From positions 417,970,085-418,034,084 of the forward strand of contig NC_066583.1 in NCBI RefSeq assembly GCF_024323335.1: a DNA stretch of 64,000 nt, given 5' to 3'. The stretch is from Lathyrus oleraceus (Eukaryota > Streptophyta > Magnoliopsida > Fabales > Fabaceae). A program made the position numbers and the translations under genes. The number at the start of each line of letters is the position of its first letter. The first letter of the stretch is position 1. Shown one piece after another: positions 9,434 through 20,942 of the stretch. The notes under the pieces were generated by a model that saw only the letters and a program-made list of their open reading frames with translations, had not been told where the DNA came from and did not search any database.

Positions 9434-11683
9434 ATGCCAAGTACTCGCTCACAAGGCGATAACTTAGCACCACCAATCGCTGAATTAGAGCGTTTCTTAT
9501 ATATAAGACGTCGAATACTAGAGTACCAACAACGATACAATATTCCCAATATCTTCTTTCCTACTGCTAAACAAGACGAAAAACCAACCATGGCTGAAGA
9601 AGGACCACAAAACCGTCCTCTTAAATTCTACGCTACCCCGTCCCAACAAGAACCTCACAACAGCATTGCTGCCCCTGCTATCAATCAAAATGATTTCGAG
9701 CTAAAACCCTCATTATTATCAGTCGTCCAACAACATCAATTTGCTGGAAATCCTATGGACGACCCTAATGAACACCTGACCAAGTTTGTGCAATACGCAG
9801 ACACTGTAAAGGCGAATGGTGTATCTCAAGATGTGATAAGACTACGCCTCTTTCCTTTCTCACTAAGAGACAGAGCTTGGGCTTGGTTGCAATCCTTTCC
9901 ATCCAACTCAGTTACAACATAGGAAGAATTGAAGAACGTTTTCTTATCCCGATATTCTCCGCCAATCAATGAATTTCGACAAAAAGATGTAGAATCTCTC
10001 TACGACGTGTGGGAGAGATACAAAGACATGATGAGGATATGTCCACATCACGGTCTCGAAGACTGGGTGATCATTCACACATTTTACAATGGGCTTCTGT
10101 ATAACACAAGACTGACAGTAGACGTTGCCGCAGGCGGTGCACTTATGGACAAGCCATACAACAAAGCCTATCAACTCATTAAAAACATGGCCCAAAACCA
10201 TTGCCAATGGGGAGGTGAAAAATCTCCAGTAGAAAATTCCCAAACAAAAAGTGGAATGTACGAAATCAATAGCCTTGACCATGTCCATGACAAGGTAGAT
10301 GCCCTTGTTCAAAAGTTAGACAACTTGACCATACCACCCGCAACCACCGTGGTTTCCGTGACTCCAAACTGTGAGTTATGTGGAAACCCTGGACACACTG
10401 CACCAGAATGTCAGATATTAGCAGGAGTCCCAACCGATCAAGTGAACTATGCACAAGGAAATCCTTATTCGAATACCTACAACCCAGGCTGGAAAAGCCA
10501 TCCTAATTTTTTGTATAAGAATAACAACGCCCTGTATGCACCGGGCCAAGCACCAGCTGTTCCACCTGGATATCAAAAGCCAGCTAATAATGCTCCTAAC
10601 ATACCTAGGAAGTCAAACCTCGAACTAATGATGGAAAGCTTCATAGCTACCCAAGCTCAGACAAACAAAGACTTCTTGAACCAAAATATACATGCTAGCG
10701 AGGAACTTAAACAGCTAGCGAGCAAAGTAGACGCCTTAGCCACCCACAATAAAATTCTTGACACACAGATTTCACAAGTGGCTCAACAACAAGCATCTAC
10801 AGCCGCTCCAGCTGGAACATTTCCTGGACAACCGCAACCTAATCCAAAAGGACATGCAAATGCCGTTATACTGAGGAGTGGAAAAGAAATAGACGAACCC
10901 GTAGATCCAAGACTCCCAAACCCTTCCATGTACCAAAAACCAGACAAAACCACAACTGAGCAGGTAATTGAACCAAAGGAAATGGAAGATAATACCCGAG
11001 AGGCCGAAGAGAAAGAAAAACCTTATGTGCCTCCACCACCTTATAAACCACCCATTCCGTATCCTCAAAGACTCGCAAGTTCTAAAACTGTTGGGCAATT
11101 TAGGAAATTTGTTGAACTTCTAAAGCAACTAAACATTACAATTCCCTTTACAGAAGCCATCACACAAATGCCCTCATATGCCAAATTTCTTAAGGAGATC
11201 CTATCTAATAAGAAAAAGATTGAGGATAACGAAACAGTTACACTTACTGCTGAGTGTAGCGCAATAATCCAAAATAACATGCCTCCCAAACTAAAAGACC
11301 CAAGTAGTTTTTCCATACCCTATGTCATTGGGAAATTCGTCATAGACAAAGCTCTATGCGATCTAGGAGCCAACATTAGTGTAATGCCCTTAAGCATCTG
11401 TAAAAGGCTCAATATGGGAGAACTAAGACCAACCAAGATGTCTGTTCAATTAGCTGACCGCTTAATCAAATATCATGTCGGTATACTAGAGAATGTCCCC
11501 GTACGTGTAGGACAATTTTACATTCCTACAGATTTCATAATCATGGACATCAAAGAAGATACCAGTACACCTATTATATTAGGAAGGCCATTCTTAGCTA
11601 CCGCCGGAGCCATAATTGATGTAAAGAGAGGCAAGCTAACATTCGAAGTCGGAGAGGAAAAGGTTGAATTCATCTTGACGTAA
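9434..11683 (+). pseudogene. Athila-2 gag and protease region, broken
   Basis: The frame starts at MPSTRSQGD and matches the Athila-1 Gag throughout. A TAG at 9920-9922 replaces a tryptophan codon (SVTT-stop-EEL). Shortly after, Athila-2 lacks about nine codons present in Athila-1 (between SRYSPP and INEFRQKD), an in-frame loss. The zinc knuckle CELCGNPGHTAPEC is kept. Gag runs without a stop into the proline-rich linker and the retropepsin-like domain with CDLGANISVMPL, which is direct evidence that gag and pol were one frame in this lineage. The segment ends at TAA 11681-11683, where Athila-1 has a serine-glutamine pair. Confidence 0.9.
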
Positions 11684-13672
11684 TTCTTACAAGCGCCAAC
11701 CATAGACGATACCTGTTATCTACTTGATGTCATAGACGAGTGCGTAAGAGAGATGGAGATGCAAGAAACCACATACTCTGATATAATGAAAATCCAAATC
11801 CCCCAAATCTTTGAAGACGATAATTGTCATAAACCATACCAAAACGAAAGTCTAAGCGAATGCTTAGCACTTAAGCCCAACCACATGCCATGCCCAAAGA
11901 AACCTGACTTGGAATTAAAAGCACTACCAAAGAACCTAAGATACGAATTCCTAGACACTGAACTCAAAAGACCGGTAATAGTCAACGCTGATTTGGGACA
12001 AATGGAAACTGAAAAGTTACTAGATATCCTAAGAAAATATCCAACTGCGTTAGGATACAACATCGCCGACCTAAAAGGGATAAGTCCTTCTATCTGTACG
12101 CATCGCATTATGCTGGAGGAAGATTGTAAAACCTCTAGAGAACACCAGAGAAGGATCAACCCAATCTTAAGTATGGTAGTCAAGGATGAAGTAAAAAAGT
12201 TACCAGATGCTGGAATCATATACCCGATCTTCGATAGTCAATGGGTTAGCCCCGTTCATGTAGTACCCAAGAAAGGGGGTGTTACAGTTGTTAAGAATGA
12301 GAAGGGCGAACCCATAGAATAAAGAGTTGTGACCGGAAGTAGAATGTGCATTGATTATAGAAAACTAAACAAAGCCACTCGGAAGGATCAGTTTCCTCTG
12401 GCCTTCATTGACCAAATGCTTGAACGATTGGCTAAGCATTCTCACTTCTGCTATCTAGACAGTTATTCAGGATTCTTTCAAATTCCAATCCATCCTGATG
12501 ACTAAGAAAAGACAACCTTCACATGCCCTTATGGTACATTCGCTTACCAACGAATACCATTTGGATTATGCAACGCTCCCACAACATTCAAAAGATGCAT
12601 GATGTCAATCTTCGCTGATTTTATAGACGACATTATGGAAGTCTTTATGGACGACTTTTCTATTTGTGGGCAGAGCTTCGAAGGATGTCTATCAAACCTT
12701 GAGATGGTACTTGAAAGATGTGTAAAGGTGAATCTCATTTTGAACTGGGAGAAATGCCATTTCATGGTCCAACAAGGAATCGTGTTAGGTCATGTAGTAT
12801 CTGATAAAGGAATTGAAGTAGATAAAGCCAAGATTGAAATCATAGAGAATCTTCAACCTCCAAAAACTGTACGAAAAATACGAAGCTTTTTAGGACACGC
12901 CGGTTTCTACCGACGTTTCATCAAAGATTTCTCGAAAATCACCAAGCCATTTACGGGTTTATCTTTGATGAAAAATGTTTAACAACGTTCAACCAATTAA
13001 AAACATCTTTAATCACCGCACCCATAATGCAACCACCTGACTAGAGATTACTTTTCGAAATCATCTATGATGCGAGTGATTACGCCATAAGTGCAGTACT
13101 GGGACAAAGAAAGGATAAGAAACTTCATGCTATCTACTACGCAAGTAGAACACTAGATCCAACCCAAATGAACTACGCCACCACTGAAAAAGAACTTTTA
13201 GCCGTTGTGTTCGCCTTGGACAAATTCCGTTCCTACCTAGTAGGGGCGAAAATCATTATCTATACTGACCACGCCGCTATTAGATATCTGCTAAGTAAGA
13301 AGGATGCCAAACCAAGACTTCTAAGATGGATCCTACTCCTACAAGAATTTGACTTAGAGATAAAAAAATAAGAAGGGTACTGAAAACGTAGTAGCAGACC
13401 ACTTATCACGAATCAAAGGGAATAAACCTGAACAAAGTCCAATCAATGATGATTTCCCTTACGAACGACTCATAGCCCAAATGGAAAGCGACATGTCTGA
13501 ACTAACAATAAATGATACCGAAATAGAAGAATCCCTGGAAGAAATTCATGCGAATGCAACTCTGCCATGGTATGCTGATTTTGTCAACTACCTAGCTGTT
13601 GGAGTACTTCCACCGGACCTATCTTACCAACAAAAGAAGAAATTCTTTCATGATCTAAAACAATACCACTAG
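11684..13672 (+). pseudogene. Athila-2 reverse transcriptase and RNase H, broken
   Basis: This is in frame with the protease and homologous to the Athila-1 RT throughout. Stops include TAA at 12320 and 12503 (the latter in HPDD-stop-EKTTF, glutamine in Athila-1), TAA at 13369 and TAG at 13670. Near 12965 a small deletion and frameshift removes part of the segment between TGL and FDEKC. Catalytic landmarks are still readable: [55 protein letters not shown] and VADHLSRI. No active enzyme can be made from this copy. Confidence 0.9.
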
Positions 13673-14866
13673 GATGAACCTCTGCTTTTCAAAAGAGGTA
13701 CCGGCGGTATTTTCCGTCGATGTGTTCCTAAGGATGAAATAGACGACATAATCTCTCATTGCCATTCCGCTCCCTATGGAGCGCATGCAAGTACCTCAAA
13801 GACCTGTACTAAGATCCTACAATCGGGCCTCTTTTGGCCTACTCTATGGAAAGATGTCCATAATACGGTTATAAAATGCGACCGGTGCCAACGCACTGGT
13901 AACATCTTAAGACGCGATGAAATGCCACAAACAGGAATCTTAGAAGTGGAAGTTTTCGATGTGTGGGGGATTGACTTCATGGGACCATTCCAATCTTCTT
14001 TTGGTAATAAGTACATACTCGTTGCTGTTGATTATGTTTCAAAATGGATTGAGGCTGTAGCTTCTCCGACAAATGACACACGAGTAGTGATTAAGTTGTT
14101 CAAGAACATCATCTTTCCTAGATTCGGTGTGCCAAAACTAGTAGTTAGTGACGGTGGCTCCCATTTCATATCAAATATCTTTAGAAAACTTCTTCTAAAG
14201 TATGGAGTCTGACACCGTGTAGCAACGCCTTATCACCCACAAACTAGTGGGCAAGTCGAAGTTTCGAATCGAGAGATCAAATAGATTCTAGAAAAGACTG
14301 TCGGAATATCCAGAAAAGACTGGTCATCTAAACTAAACGAAGCTCTGTGGGCCTATAGGACAGCTTACAAAACCCCAATGGGGACCACACCCTTTAAATT
14401 AGTCTACGGTAAATCATGTCATCTCCCTGTGGAAATAGAACACAAAGCTTACTGGGCAATTAAGACCCTTAATATAAATTATACTTCCGCAGGTGAGAAA
14501 CGAATTTTGGACATTCACAAATTGGAAGAACTTTGACTAGACGCCTATGAGAATTCCAGAATATATAAAGAGAGAACCAAAAAATGGCACGACAAACGTA
14601 TATCTAGGAAAGAGTTTAATGTCGGCGACATAGTACTACTATTTAATTCGAGACTTAAACTTTTTCCGGGAAAACATAAATCTAGGTGGTCAGGCCCTTT
14701 CGAAATCACTAAAGTCCTTAAAAGCGGTGCGATAGAATCCAAAGGTCAGAATAGTGAACCGTTTATGGTAAACGGGCAGCGATTAAAACATTATCATAAT
14801 ATTGACAATAGAGACTATTCAAATAGTCTAAGACTTATAGAGCTACCGGCTCAACCCCAAAACTAG
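13673..14866 (+). pseudogene. Athila-2 integrase, broken
   Basis: The HHCC zinc module is readable ([13 protein letters not shown] ... CDRCQRTGN), as are the core aspartates ([17 protein letters not shown]) and glutamate ([11 protein letters not shown]). Stops are TGA at 14210, TAG at 14282 (glutamine in Athila-1) and TGA at 14534. The frame ends with TAG at 14864-14866 after LPAQPQN. As in Athila-1, no chromodomain follows. Confidence 0.9.
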
Positions 14867-15109
14867 TACATCGCAACGTTGCTATCGAACTTACGACATT
14901 AAACAAAGTGCTTAGTGGGAGACAACCCACCTTTTCTTTTATATGTTATCTTTGTTACTAAGTATTTTCCTTCTTTGACTTTCATTTGTATTTTTGCTCC
15001 CCTTCCTTGATTCTATGCAGTAATACTTGTTGCTTCTAGTTACTAACTTAGAAACATTGGATATTGATTAACAGACGAATTTATAACTAGTTAGTTACTA
15101 ACTTTCATC
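14867..15109 (+). other. Athila-2 spacer with conserved block 14890-14930
   Basis: A 41-nt stretch just after the pol stop matches the Athila-1 spacer (1282-1322, complement) with two differences, although flanking noncoding DNA is unrelated. It includes GTGGGAGACAACCCAC (14915-14930), a 5-bp stem with an AGACAA loop. The rest is T-rich and shows nothing. Confidence 0.7.
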
Positions 15110-16338
15110 ATGCAACCAGTAGACACAATTTTCAGAGGCAGAGTTCAGAGAAGACTATGATTATTTAGCTCAGAAGGATATGGCTTTATCCATATATTAT
15201 GATAGACCTACCTTGGATATGTTAGGTATCCGAGACAGCCATCTTGTTTATGTTTAACCAGCTAGGATGGGAGAATGCTGCTATTAAGAGAAGGTTTGTC
15301 ACTTACCGTGAACTTACCCTAGAATTCCTTAGCTCCCTAGTTTACAACCCCGAGCATGGTTACGGACTTAACAAAGGGTTGATTTCCTTTAGTCTATTTA
15401 GCATGGACTTCACTTATAACCGTAGAGACCTTGCCGACCTCCTAGGATTTCCTAGTGGCCCATTTGTTTTCACTACCCGCCAGGAGGAATTAATCGATGA
15501 CATCGACCTAGATTAGTTTTGGGGTAGTTTAACTGGAGATTAACACCCTAACCCGAACGAGATGCACTCCCAAATGATCCACAACCCTGCTATCCGCTAC
15601 TTCCATAGAATACTATCCCACACCCTGTTTGGAAAGGAAGAGAACAATACCATAATGTCACGAGATAAACTTTTCATCTTACTCTGTGTCGACCAAGGTC
15701 GACATGTCAATGTTGTGACATTTATGATGGAGAGATTCATTCACCTTGCAAAGAACAATCTCACCCCAATCATAATAGGTGGCCTAGTAACCATGATAGT
15801 TGATACCATTGGACTTAGACACCCACTTTACGAGCATGTACCATTTGGACACATCCGACCCATGGACATTGAATTTTGCTTTGACCGTAGAATCATAGGA
15901 AACCTTGGGCCGAATACTTTTGATTACCTTATTAACAATGAAGTTGTCCGACTATTTACCCTACCTAACCATGAGAGAACAAGTGTTCATAACCGAAATA
16001 ACTGGCTTTATGATTTAGATGAACACCCAATTGATCCACCTTCACCTCCTGAGACACCGCCTATATATGAGTATTTAAATGACCCTATCCATGTTGATGA
16101 ATCTAACCCTGAAACACCTCCAAACTATTATAACATAGATGAACCGGAACTTCCATCCTATGTTGATAATCTTGCCATGCTTCTTACCCGTCTGGATGAT
16201 TTCCATACTGACATTACCGCTGTGAAAAAAGAAATAAAGATCATGCGCCTTGATGTCTTAGGCCTAATGGATGTCACCGTCGAACAATTTGATCACTTGA
16301 ACCAGGCTGTAGCTGCATTGGGACAGAACCGTGGCTGA
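15110..16338 (+). pseudogene. Athila-2 ORF-1-like gene, copy A
   Basis: This is homologous to the partial Athila-1 ORF-1 protein. It starts MQPVDTIFRGRVQRR at 15110, shifts frame near 15165, meets a TAA near 15257, is open from 15244 to a TAG at 15514-15516, and then from 15562 to 16338. Shared blocks are RFVTYRELTLEFLSSLVY, DLADLLGFP, MIHNPAIRYFHRILSHTLFGK and IGGLVTMIVDTIGLRHP, then an acidic/proline-rich stretch and a C-terminal segment with heptad-like spacing (LLTRLDDFHTDITAVKKEIK) ending LNQAVAALGQNRG. Function of the family is unknown. The breaks make it a pseudogene. Confidence 0.85.
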
Positions 16339-16609
16339 CTTCACTGACCGCTGATTTCTCCTACTCGCACTAAGCAATGAGGACACTGCTATGTTTTGTA
16401 TGGGGAGGGAGCACATTTTATTGCTTTGATTTTATTTTATTTATCACTTATATCGTTATTATTTCTTTTAATATTACATTTAATTTTAATCTTTTAATTT
16501 AATGACATTGCTATTTATTTATTTATGCTTCTTAATTCTATTTATTACATTTTATTATACTGTATTAAAATGTTACAACATTTAATGAAAAAAATTTGTG
16601 AACGAGCAT

Positions 16610-16811
16610 GTGACGACCGTCACATGGAGTGTGACGCCCATCTTACATGCGTGACGACCGTCACATGGAGTGTGACGCCCATCTTACATGCGTGACGACC
16701 GTCACGGATCCACCACGCTCATCACACATAATGCAGATGACCATCAGACATTGACGACCGTTACACAACCGTTATGCGTGACGACCGTAACAGGCACGTG
16801 ACGACCGTCAC
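16610..16811 (+). repeat. 41-bp tandem repeat and TGACG/CGTCA palindrome cluster
   Basis: GTGACGACCGTCAC starts at 16610, 16651 and 16692, an exact 41-bp period; each full unit also holds GTGTGACGCCCATC. Related copies follow at 16778-16791 (one mismatch) and 16798-16811 (exact). The same palindrome type is in both LTRs, so it is probably a U3-derived regulatory block. Confidence 0.75.
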
Positions 16812-16829
16812 GAAAACAGAGGGCGTGCC

Positions 16830-16837
16830 TATAAAAA
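16830..16837 (+). promoter_or_regulatory. TATA box upstream of ORF-1 copy B
   Basis: TATAAAAA, 19 bp after the last palindrome and 155 bp before the ATG of copy B. The intervening leader is pyrimidine-rich and lacks an upstream ATG until close to the start; the ATG context (ACCAATGGCC) is a good plant start. Promoter activity is inferred. Confidence 0.5.
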
Positions 16838-16991
16838 CAGGCGCACTTCCCCTTTTTTTCCTCATTAAATCATCCTACTCACACCACTCTTCTCTCTATT
16901 ATTCAATTCTTTACATCCTTTTAAGCGAGAAGCGTGTATCTCACGAAATCCATCTCACCCACTAACACCTAAAATTTCATAAACCACACCA

Positions 16992-18363
16992 ATGGCCCGT
17001 CAAGAGAGAGCTGCTCTCGACCTCTCAACTGTCGTATTCAGAAATGGAGAAGCCGGCGAGCGCCAAAGAGACAACTACCTCAAATTCTACCAACATTCAG
17101 TCCAAGCTACGAGGTATGTTGATAACGAATGTCTGATGGAGCTGGGACTTTTAGATGGCGTGGGTTGGATGCTGACTAACTCCAGCTTGACACAGCTCTG
17201 CACCACACCGTAACAAACATACGAGGCACTGAACTTGGAATTCCTGAGTTCCTTCTCCTACATTACCCCACCGGCGCAACTCAGTTTCTCACCGGAGTCG
17301 CCACATTCAGAATGTTCGGTACCGAGTATTCCCTAAACCAAACTCAGATAGCACGAATGCTTGGTTTCCGACATGGAGAGGGAGTTCACTGCTGTATCCC
17401 TGACGGATGGTCAGAAATAGCATTTGGAGTATGGCATATCCTTACCAACATGACTGCCACAAGCTGGGATACGCTCAACGTAACATACATTCACAACCCA
17501 GCTATAAGATATTTCAACCGAGTCCTGGGGCACACAGTTTTCGGAAGAGTCAACAATCACAAGGTAAACTCCAAGGAACTCTTCTTTCTTCACTGTGTGT
17601 TCACCCCAATCGCGTTCAATGCCACTCCATTCCTATTGGCCAACATACAGGCTGCTTGCATGAACGGAAGCCAGGCGTTTTGTTTTGGGGGAATCATCAC
17701 CTCCATAGCACTAGGCCTGAATTTGGGAGATAGGCTCGCCGACTTGCCAGCCTTGCCATCCGAGTTCCTCGACATCGACTATTGTCGTGCTTCACACCTG
17801 ATCGAGGCCAGAGACGACGGGAAGTATCATCCTGTGGTTAGAAACAAGATAGTTCGAAGCATCATCATGCCCAACAGGAACCGTACAGATCCGCAGAATA
17901 TGGAAAATTGGATTTTTGATCTGAACGCCCCTGAGGCAAATGAAGGAGATCCTAATAATAGAGCAGATGAAGTCGAGGAAGAACTTGACCGAGGCATGCC
18001 ACAACCACCTCCTGAGTACGTTGCGGAGACATCTTCCCGAGGCCAGTGAAGAAATGAGCGACGACCCGCCACCATGGAGAACATCTACACTGAGATGTTG
18101 CGACACAACTAGAGGATGGAAGAACGCCAGATGGAAATGATGCAAACAATCCAACAGATACAGCGGAATCAACACGACTATGCAAACTGGCATGACCAGG
18201 GGATGGCAGAGCTTTCAGACCAGATGAGGAGCCTGACACATCGCGTCAATGCCATCTAGAAGTACACTCAGCATGTAGGATTGGATCCTACCCAGCGAGG
18301 AAGAGGTGAGCATACACGAGCAAGAGCCAGAGCACGCAGAGGCCAACAGTGTGACAACGAGTA
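16992..18363 (+). pseudogene. Athila-2 ORF-1-like gene, copy B (second paralogue)
   Basis: A second member of the same family lies downstream of copy A. It starts MARQERAALDL, stops at TAA 17211-17213, shifts frame near 17270, and is open from 17312 to TGA 18047-18049. The same frame then continues to TAG 18361-18363 through two more TAG codons where CAG is likely. Shared blocks with copy A are YIHNPAIRYFNRVLGHTVFGR, FGGIITSIALGLNLGDR and the acidic tail with PPPEY. The extension is charged and coiled-coil-like (MEERQMEMMQTIQQIQRNQ), ending Arg-rich. It differs enough from copy A that it is not a recent duplication. It appears to have its own promoter. Confidence 0.8.
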
Positions 18364-19380
18364 GCGATCTTCTTGTTTCTTCTCTTTTTCTTTATATTGT
18401 CGCATTGAGGATAATGCTTTGTTTAAACGTGGGAGGAAATCTCTATCTTTCCTTTACTTGTTTCTATTTTTAGCCAATACAAAAAAAAATTGTTTGTCCT
18501 TATTAAATCGTTACCATCATTCATTCATTTATACATAATTTGGCATAACAAATTTTTTGTCCTTAAGATTAAATGCATACCCTACGAGTATATAGGTTGT
18601 CTTACAGAGGTTCTGTAAGGAAACTGAGAAAAATCTAACAAGATTGATACCGTCCCGACACCTTAGATCCCTCCCTTCTGCGAGATCAGTTTGAATACCC
18701 ATTATACCGATACCTTAAGTCTCCGTTCTAGATTAACCTCTAGTAGTTTATACTAGCAGTCAACACTGTCTCAAGCACAAACCACGTGAAGAGCTGATGA
18801 ATATAAGTGTTTGATGCCTACGAATTAAGAAAATCCTTCATCCTTTTGCTATCAGGAAATTGATAAATGAACCATACAAACGGTTGCAAGATATACAAAA
18901 GGAAGGAATAGAAAAACCCGGCTGGTTGGTTCAGAGGTACCTGGTACTGGACTCGGTAGGGTGAACTACAATTCGATCCCCCACAACCTTCAAAAGGGGG
19001 TACATAAAGTGGTACCGCACTAGTGTACCAGACCCCGTGCTAAGAAAAGGATCAAAGTCACTAACCGGCTACTTCACTAAGTGCGTGCGAAGGCAAAGGG
19101 CTTAATGTGATTGTGCTAGAATGAAACCGAGTGAAATAGGAACGAGGGACACTAGGTTGAGCTATAATAGCATGATTCAAACTGGCCTGTACAAAGGAGA
19201 GATCTACGTTAATGCTTATTGCTTGTGTCGTCACTGTATCTTTAGTGTTTTACTTGAGTATCTGCCATCTTAACAAAGTACCTAACAACCACGTACGAAT
19301 TGGAAATGTATCAGCGTTTAACTAGTGTTTTCAAATTTTATTTGCTTGAGGACAAGCAAAGATTGAAGTTTAAGGGAGTT
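18364..19380 (+). other. Athila-2 3' UTR
   Basis: No coding frame is recognisable in this roughly 1-kb stretch. Its only clear structures are the hairpin at 19341-19360 and the purine-rich AAGTTTAAGGGAGTT just before the 3' LTR, the likely plus-strand primer (polypurine) tract. Confidence 0.7.
19341..19360 (+). other. AGGA-loop hairpin before the polypurine tract
   Basis: TTTGCTTGAGGACAAGCAAA is a perfect 8-bp stem with an AGGA loop, ending 20 bp before the 3' LTR. The Tekay element has a comparable AGGA-loop hairpin in the same place. Confidence 0.8.
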
Positions 19381-20942
19381 TGATAACGCGAAAATGCATC
19401 GTATATTTGCCTTGATTTACACTCAAAGATCATACCAGTTTCGTTTATATTCCTATTATTCCGCAAGTATTCGAGTTATTTTTGCAGGTATTTCAATCTC
19501 TATGCATAAATAGGCAAAGTGTAGAAAAGGAAGAAAAAGAACAAGAAACAACACAAAAAACTGTTGATGTGACGACCGTCACAAGGCGTATGACGATCGG
19601 CATGCCCAGCCTGTGACGGCCGTCACAGGCCCATGACAAACGTCACACGGCCAGAATTAACGCCTTGAAGCAGTCAACAGAAGCAACCAAAGCGTGCCTA
19701 AATTCTCTCAATAAAACCACTTCCCCGTGGATTCCTCACTCTACCGAGTCATCCTTGTTTTTCTCAACTGCCAAGACCTACCAGGAATATAAAAAGGACG
19801 GAGGTTGGGAAAGAGGGCAGGCTTAATTTCTATCTCTGCGATTTATTTTCTATTGCATTCTAAGCTTTCTAGTATTATTTTCTTTCAGCAAACGTTTTTC
19901 CTTTACCGCAATTCAGTTACCATTCCGTTTACACTTTCCATTTTCCCTTTCCCTTTCCGTTTTTCAGTTAGCCAAAGTAGTAGTTTCCTACACTGGGGAA
20001 CGACTACACTTTATTTAATTTAGTTTAAGCAATTGTATCGAAGAAGCAGAATCCTACCGACCTGTGGAGGACTTCTCAAGTACTTCAAGATTCGACGTAC
20101 TCTGTTACTCCAATTGCCAGGTTTTTATTCAATTATTATTATTATTGCTCTGTTATTATTATAGTTATGTTTGTTGCACTATTAATCTGTTTATGCTCGT
20201 CTGTGTTTGCACTATTTAACATGTCCGGCTAAATTACCGATATCAGTATGTAAGAATTTAATTAGACGGGATTTAATAATAATCGGTGAAAAACTTCTTG
20301 TCTCAAACAATCTTTTCGGTTGTGGTTTTTAGTTTAAATTTAATTAACTTTGTCACAAAAGTGAGAAGCTATTTAATACGATTTTGCCACAAGAATGGGA
20401 AATTAACTAAGGTGAGAACCAACAATCGCGAGAGCGTGAGGCTCGAACTGGATAGTAAAAACTAGGCATTAATTTTAAAAACTGCGAGATCATTTTAAAA
20501 GCAATTAGAACTTATCTATTTTCAAAAAGTATTTTTAACTTCAAATGGGATAGCAAGAGCGTACATTCTGACTTAAAGGTATAGGCCGAATCAACAACCA
20601 CGAGAGTGTGAGATAAAGCCTTTTAAATAAGTATTTTCTACTGAAAGATATTTGGTATTTAAATTATACATCAGTGACTTATCGAATCCCTGACGATTAA
20701 TGCAATGCATACTGATTCCTCCAATTAATACTTTCTTAAAACTTAACTTCCCTTAGATTTAATTTTCTGCAACCAAACTTCTAAAAATCATTCCCTTAGC
20801 TATACATAGTAACGTCAGTAGCATTAGTTTGACCATCGGTCCCTGTGGATTCGTTATATTTTAAAACTAAAACGACTGGATTGTGCACTTGCAGTCAAGT
20901 ACCCGATAGACTATATTCTATATACAGTCACGAGACGTATCA
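19381..20942 (+). repeat. Athila-2 3' LTR (1,562 bp)
   Basis: It starts TGATAACGCG and ends GACGTATCA. U3 contains the palindromes GTGACGACCGTCAC (19569-19582) and GTGACGGCCGTCAC (19613-19626) and a TATA box TATAAAAA at 19788-19795. The last 752 bp match the partial 5' LTR. The next bases, GAGCT, are the predicted target duplication whose partner lies beyond the left edge. Confidence 0.92.
19569..19795 (+). promoter_or_regulatory. Athila-2 LTR promoter block
   Basis: Two TGACG/CGTCA palindromes precede TATAAAAA (19788-19795) by 160-220 bp, with a purine-rich GGACGGAGG run after the TATA. The layout matches the Athila-1 LTR, where two palindromes precede TATAAATA. Promoter function is inferred. 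Confidence 0.55.

Larger units (their letters stand above)
16339..16991 (+). other. Athila-2 spacer between the two ORF-1 copies
   Basis: The first 260 bp are AT-rich with nothing recognisable. From 16610 there are tandem TGACG/CGTCA units, then a TATA box at 16830 and a C/T-rich leader to the ATG at 16992. The 3' part resembles the U3 part of the 3' LTR (GCGTGCCTA and ACTTCCCC are shared in the same order). Confidence 0.7.
8563..20942 (+). mobile_element. Athila/Cyclops-like element 'Athila-2' (5' LTR truncated by nested Athila-1)
   Basis: The order is truncated 5' LTR (8563-9314), tRNA-Asp-type primer site, gag, protease, RT, RNase H, integrase, ORF-1 copy A, a tandem-repeat block with a promoter-like motif, ORF-1 copy B, 3' UTR and full 3' LTR (19381-20942). 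The missing first ~810 bp of the 5' LTR should lie beyond the left window edge, on the far side of Athila-1. Rebuilt length would be about 13.2 kb with 1.56-kb LTRs, close to what I recall for the pea element Cyclops. LTR divergence is about 5% by eye. The 3' end sits inside an inverted Ogre LTR fragment. Confidence 0.9.

Noticed and set aside
17407..18239. Frames overlapping ORF-1 copy B on both strands
   Set aside because: Copy B shares protein blocks with two other ORFs; the overlapping frames share nothing.
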